From assembly GCA_030613605.1 (NCBI GenBank), contig JAUWLO010000034.1, forward strand, positions 1-13,986: a DNA stretch of 13,986 nucleotides, written 5' to 3'. Source of the DNA: Gammaproteobacteria bacterium (GTDB lineage Bacteria > Pseudomonadota > Gammaproteobacteria > SZUA-152). This document shows positions 13,896 to 13,986 of the stretch, in pieces. Made by a program: the position numbers and the translations under genes. A model generated the notes under the pieces. The model made no database searches, was not told the DNA's origin, and saw only the letters and a list, made by a program, of their open reading frames with translations. Position 1 is the stretch's first letter, and every line of letters starts with the position of its first letter.

Positions 13896-13986
13896 TTTTT
13901 TCTCTAACTAACTGCCGATTGGCACGTAGCAACAATGGACAAAGGAGCCAGTCCTCCTTATAACTCTAATATTAGCAACAATTGCT
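13896..13986 (-). promoter_or_regulatory. Region upstream of selO with several small inverted repeats
   Basis: Ninety-one bases to the window edge. They contain the hairpin AAGGAG/CTCCTT with a 6-base loop (13942-13959), the palindrome CTAATATTAG (13966-13975), the hairpin AGCAA-CAA-TTGCT (13974-13986) and a direct repeat TAGCAACAAT (13927-13936 and 13973-13982). This probably includes the selO leader or promoter. No clear -35/-10 pair is visible and the region continues beyond the window. Confidence 0.4.

Overview
The window looks like part of a gammaproteobacterial chromosome of moderate GC content. The evidence is the layout of a minus-strand ffh close to plus-strand ypjD and corB genes, a layout known from E. 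coli and relatives, together with a typical proteobacterial PEP carboxylase, a CspD-like cold-shock protein, SelO and a CPXCG zinc-ribbon protein. I cannot name the genus from sequence alone. Most of the window is housekeeping sequence. The least ordinary parts are the non-coding stretches around 6.0-6.95 kb and the minus-strand cluster at 9.9-13.9 kb.

Layout. Positions 1-1029 (minus) hold the N-terminal three quarters of ffh, cut by the window edge. A metallo-beta-lactamase-fold enzyme of the class II cyclic-nucleotide phosphodiesterase type (1124-1888, minus) sits upstream of it. A 400-base divergent region separates these from two plus-strand membrane-protein genes: ypjD (CcsA-like, 2290-3111) and corB (DUF21/CBS/CorC domains, 3242-4540). 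A cold-shock gene (4614-4841, minus) converges on corB. About 825 bases upstream of it hold no gene I can support. A DUF2892 membrane protein (5667-5975, plus) follows and ends in a strong intrinsic terminator. Directly after that comes a roughly 310-base non-coding array of short hairpins (6047-6360). Next is a small membrane protein gene (6406-6642, minus), then a divergent regulatory region and ppc (6940-9759, plus). The ppc leader contains a promoter-like TATAAT, a structured stem-loop, an intrinsic-terminator-like hairpin and a perfect 23-base palindrome just before the start codon.

From 9.8 kb onward all genes are on the minus strand. Read in the direction of transcription they are selO (13895-12405), a 63-residue CPXCG protein (12346-12155), a 410-residue lipoprotein with an Asp-box (12129-10897) and a DUF2235 alpha/beta hydrolase (10870-9908). 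Gaps are 58, 25 and 26 bases, so these four could be one transcript. A pair of perfect 21-base inverted arms (9805-9870) lies between the convergent ends of ppc and the hydrolase gene.

How the genes fit together. Ffh, YpjD and CorB are envelope-related housekeeping functions (co-translational targeting, a haem- or cytochrome-assembly-like membrane protein, and Mg2+-linked transport). PEP carboxylase refills oxaloacetate. The SelO/CPXCG/lipoprotein/DUF2235 run has no obvious shared pathway, and the lipoprotein-hydrolase pair is the best candidate for an undescribed functional unit. The clearest unexplained sequence pattern is the hairpin array, in which four stems of different sequence share the core CANGGATG.
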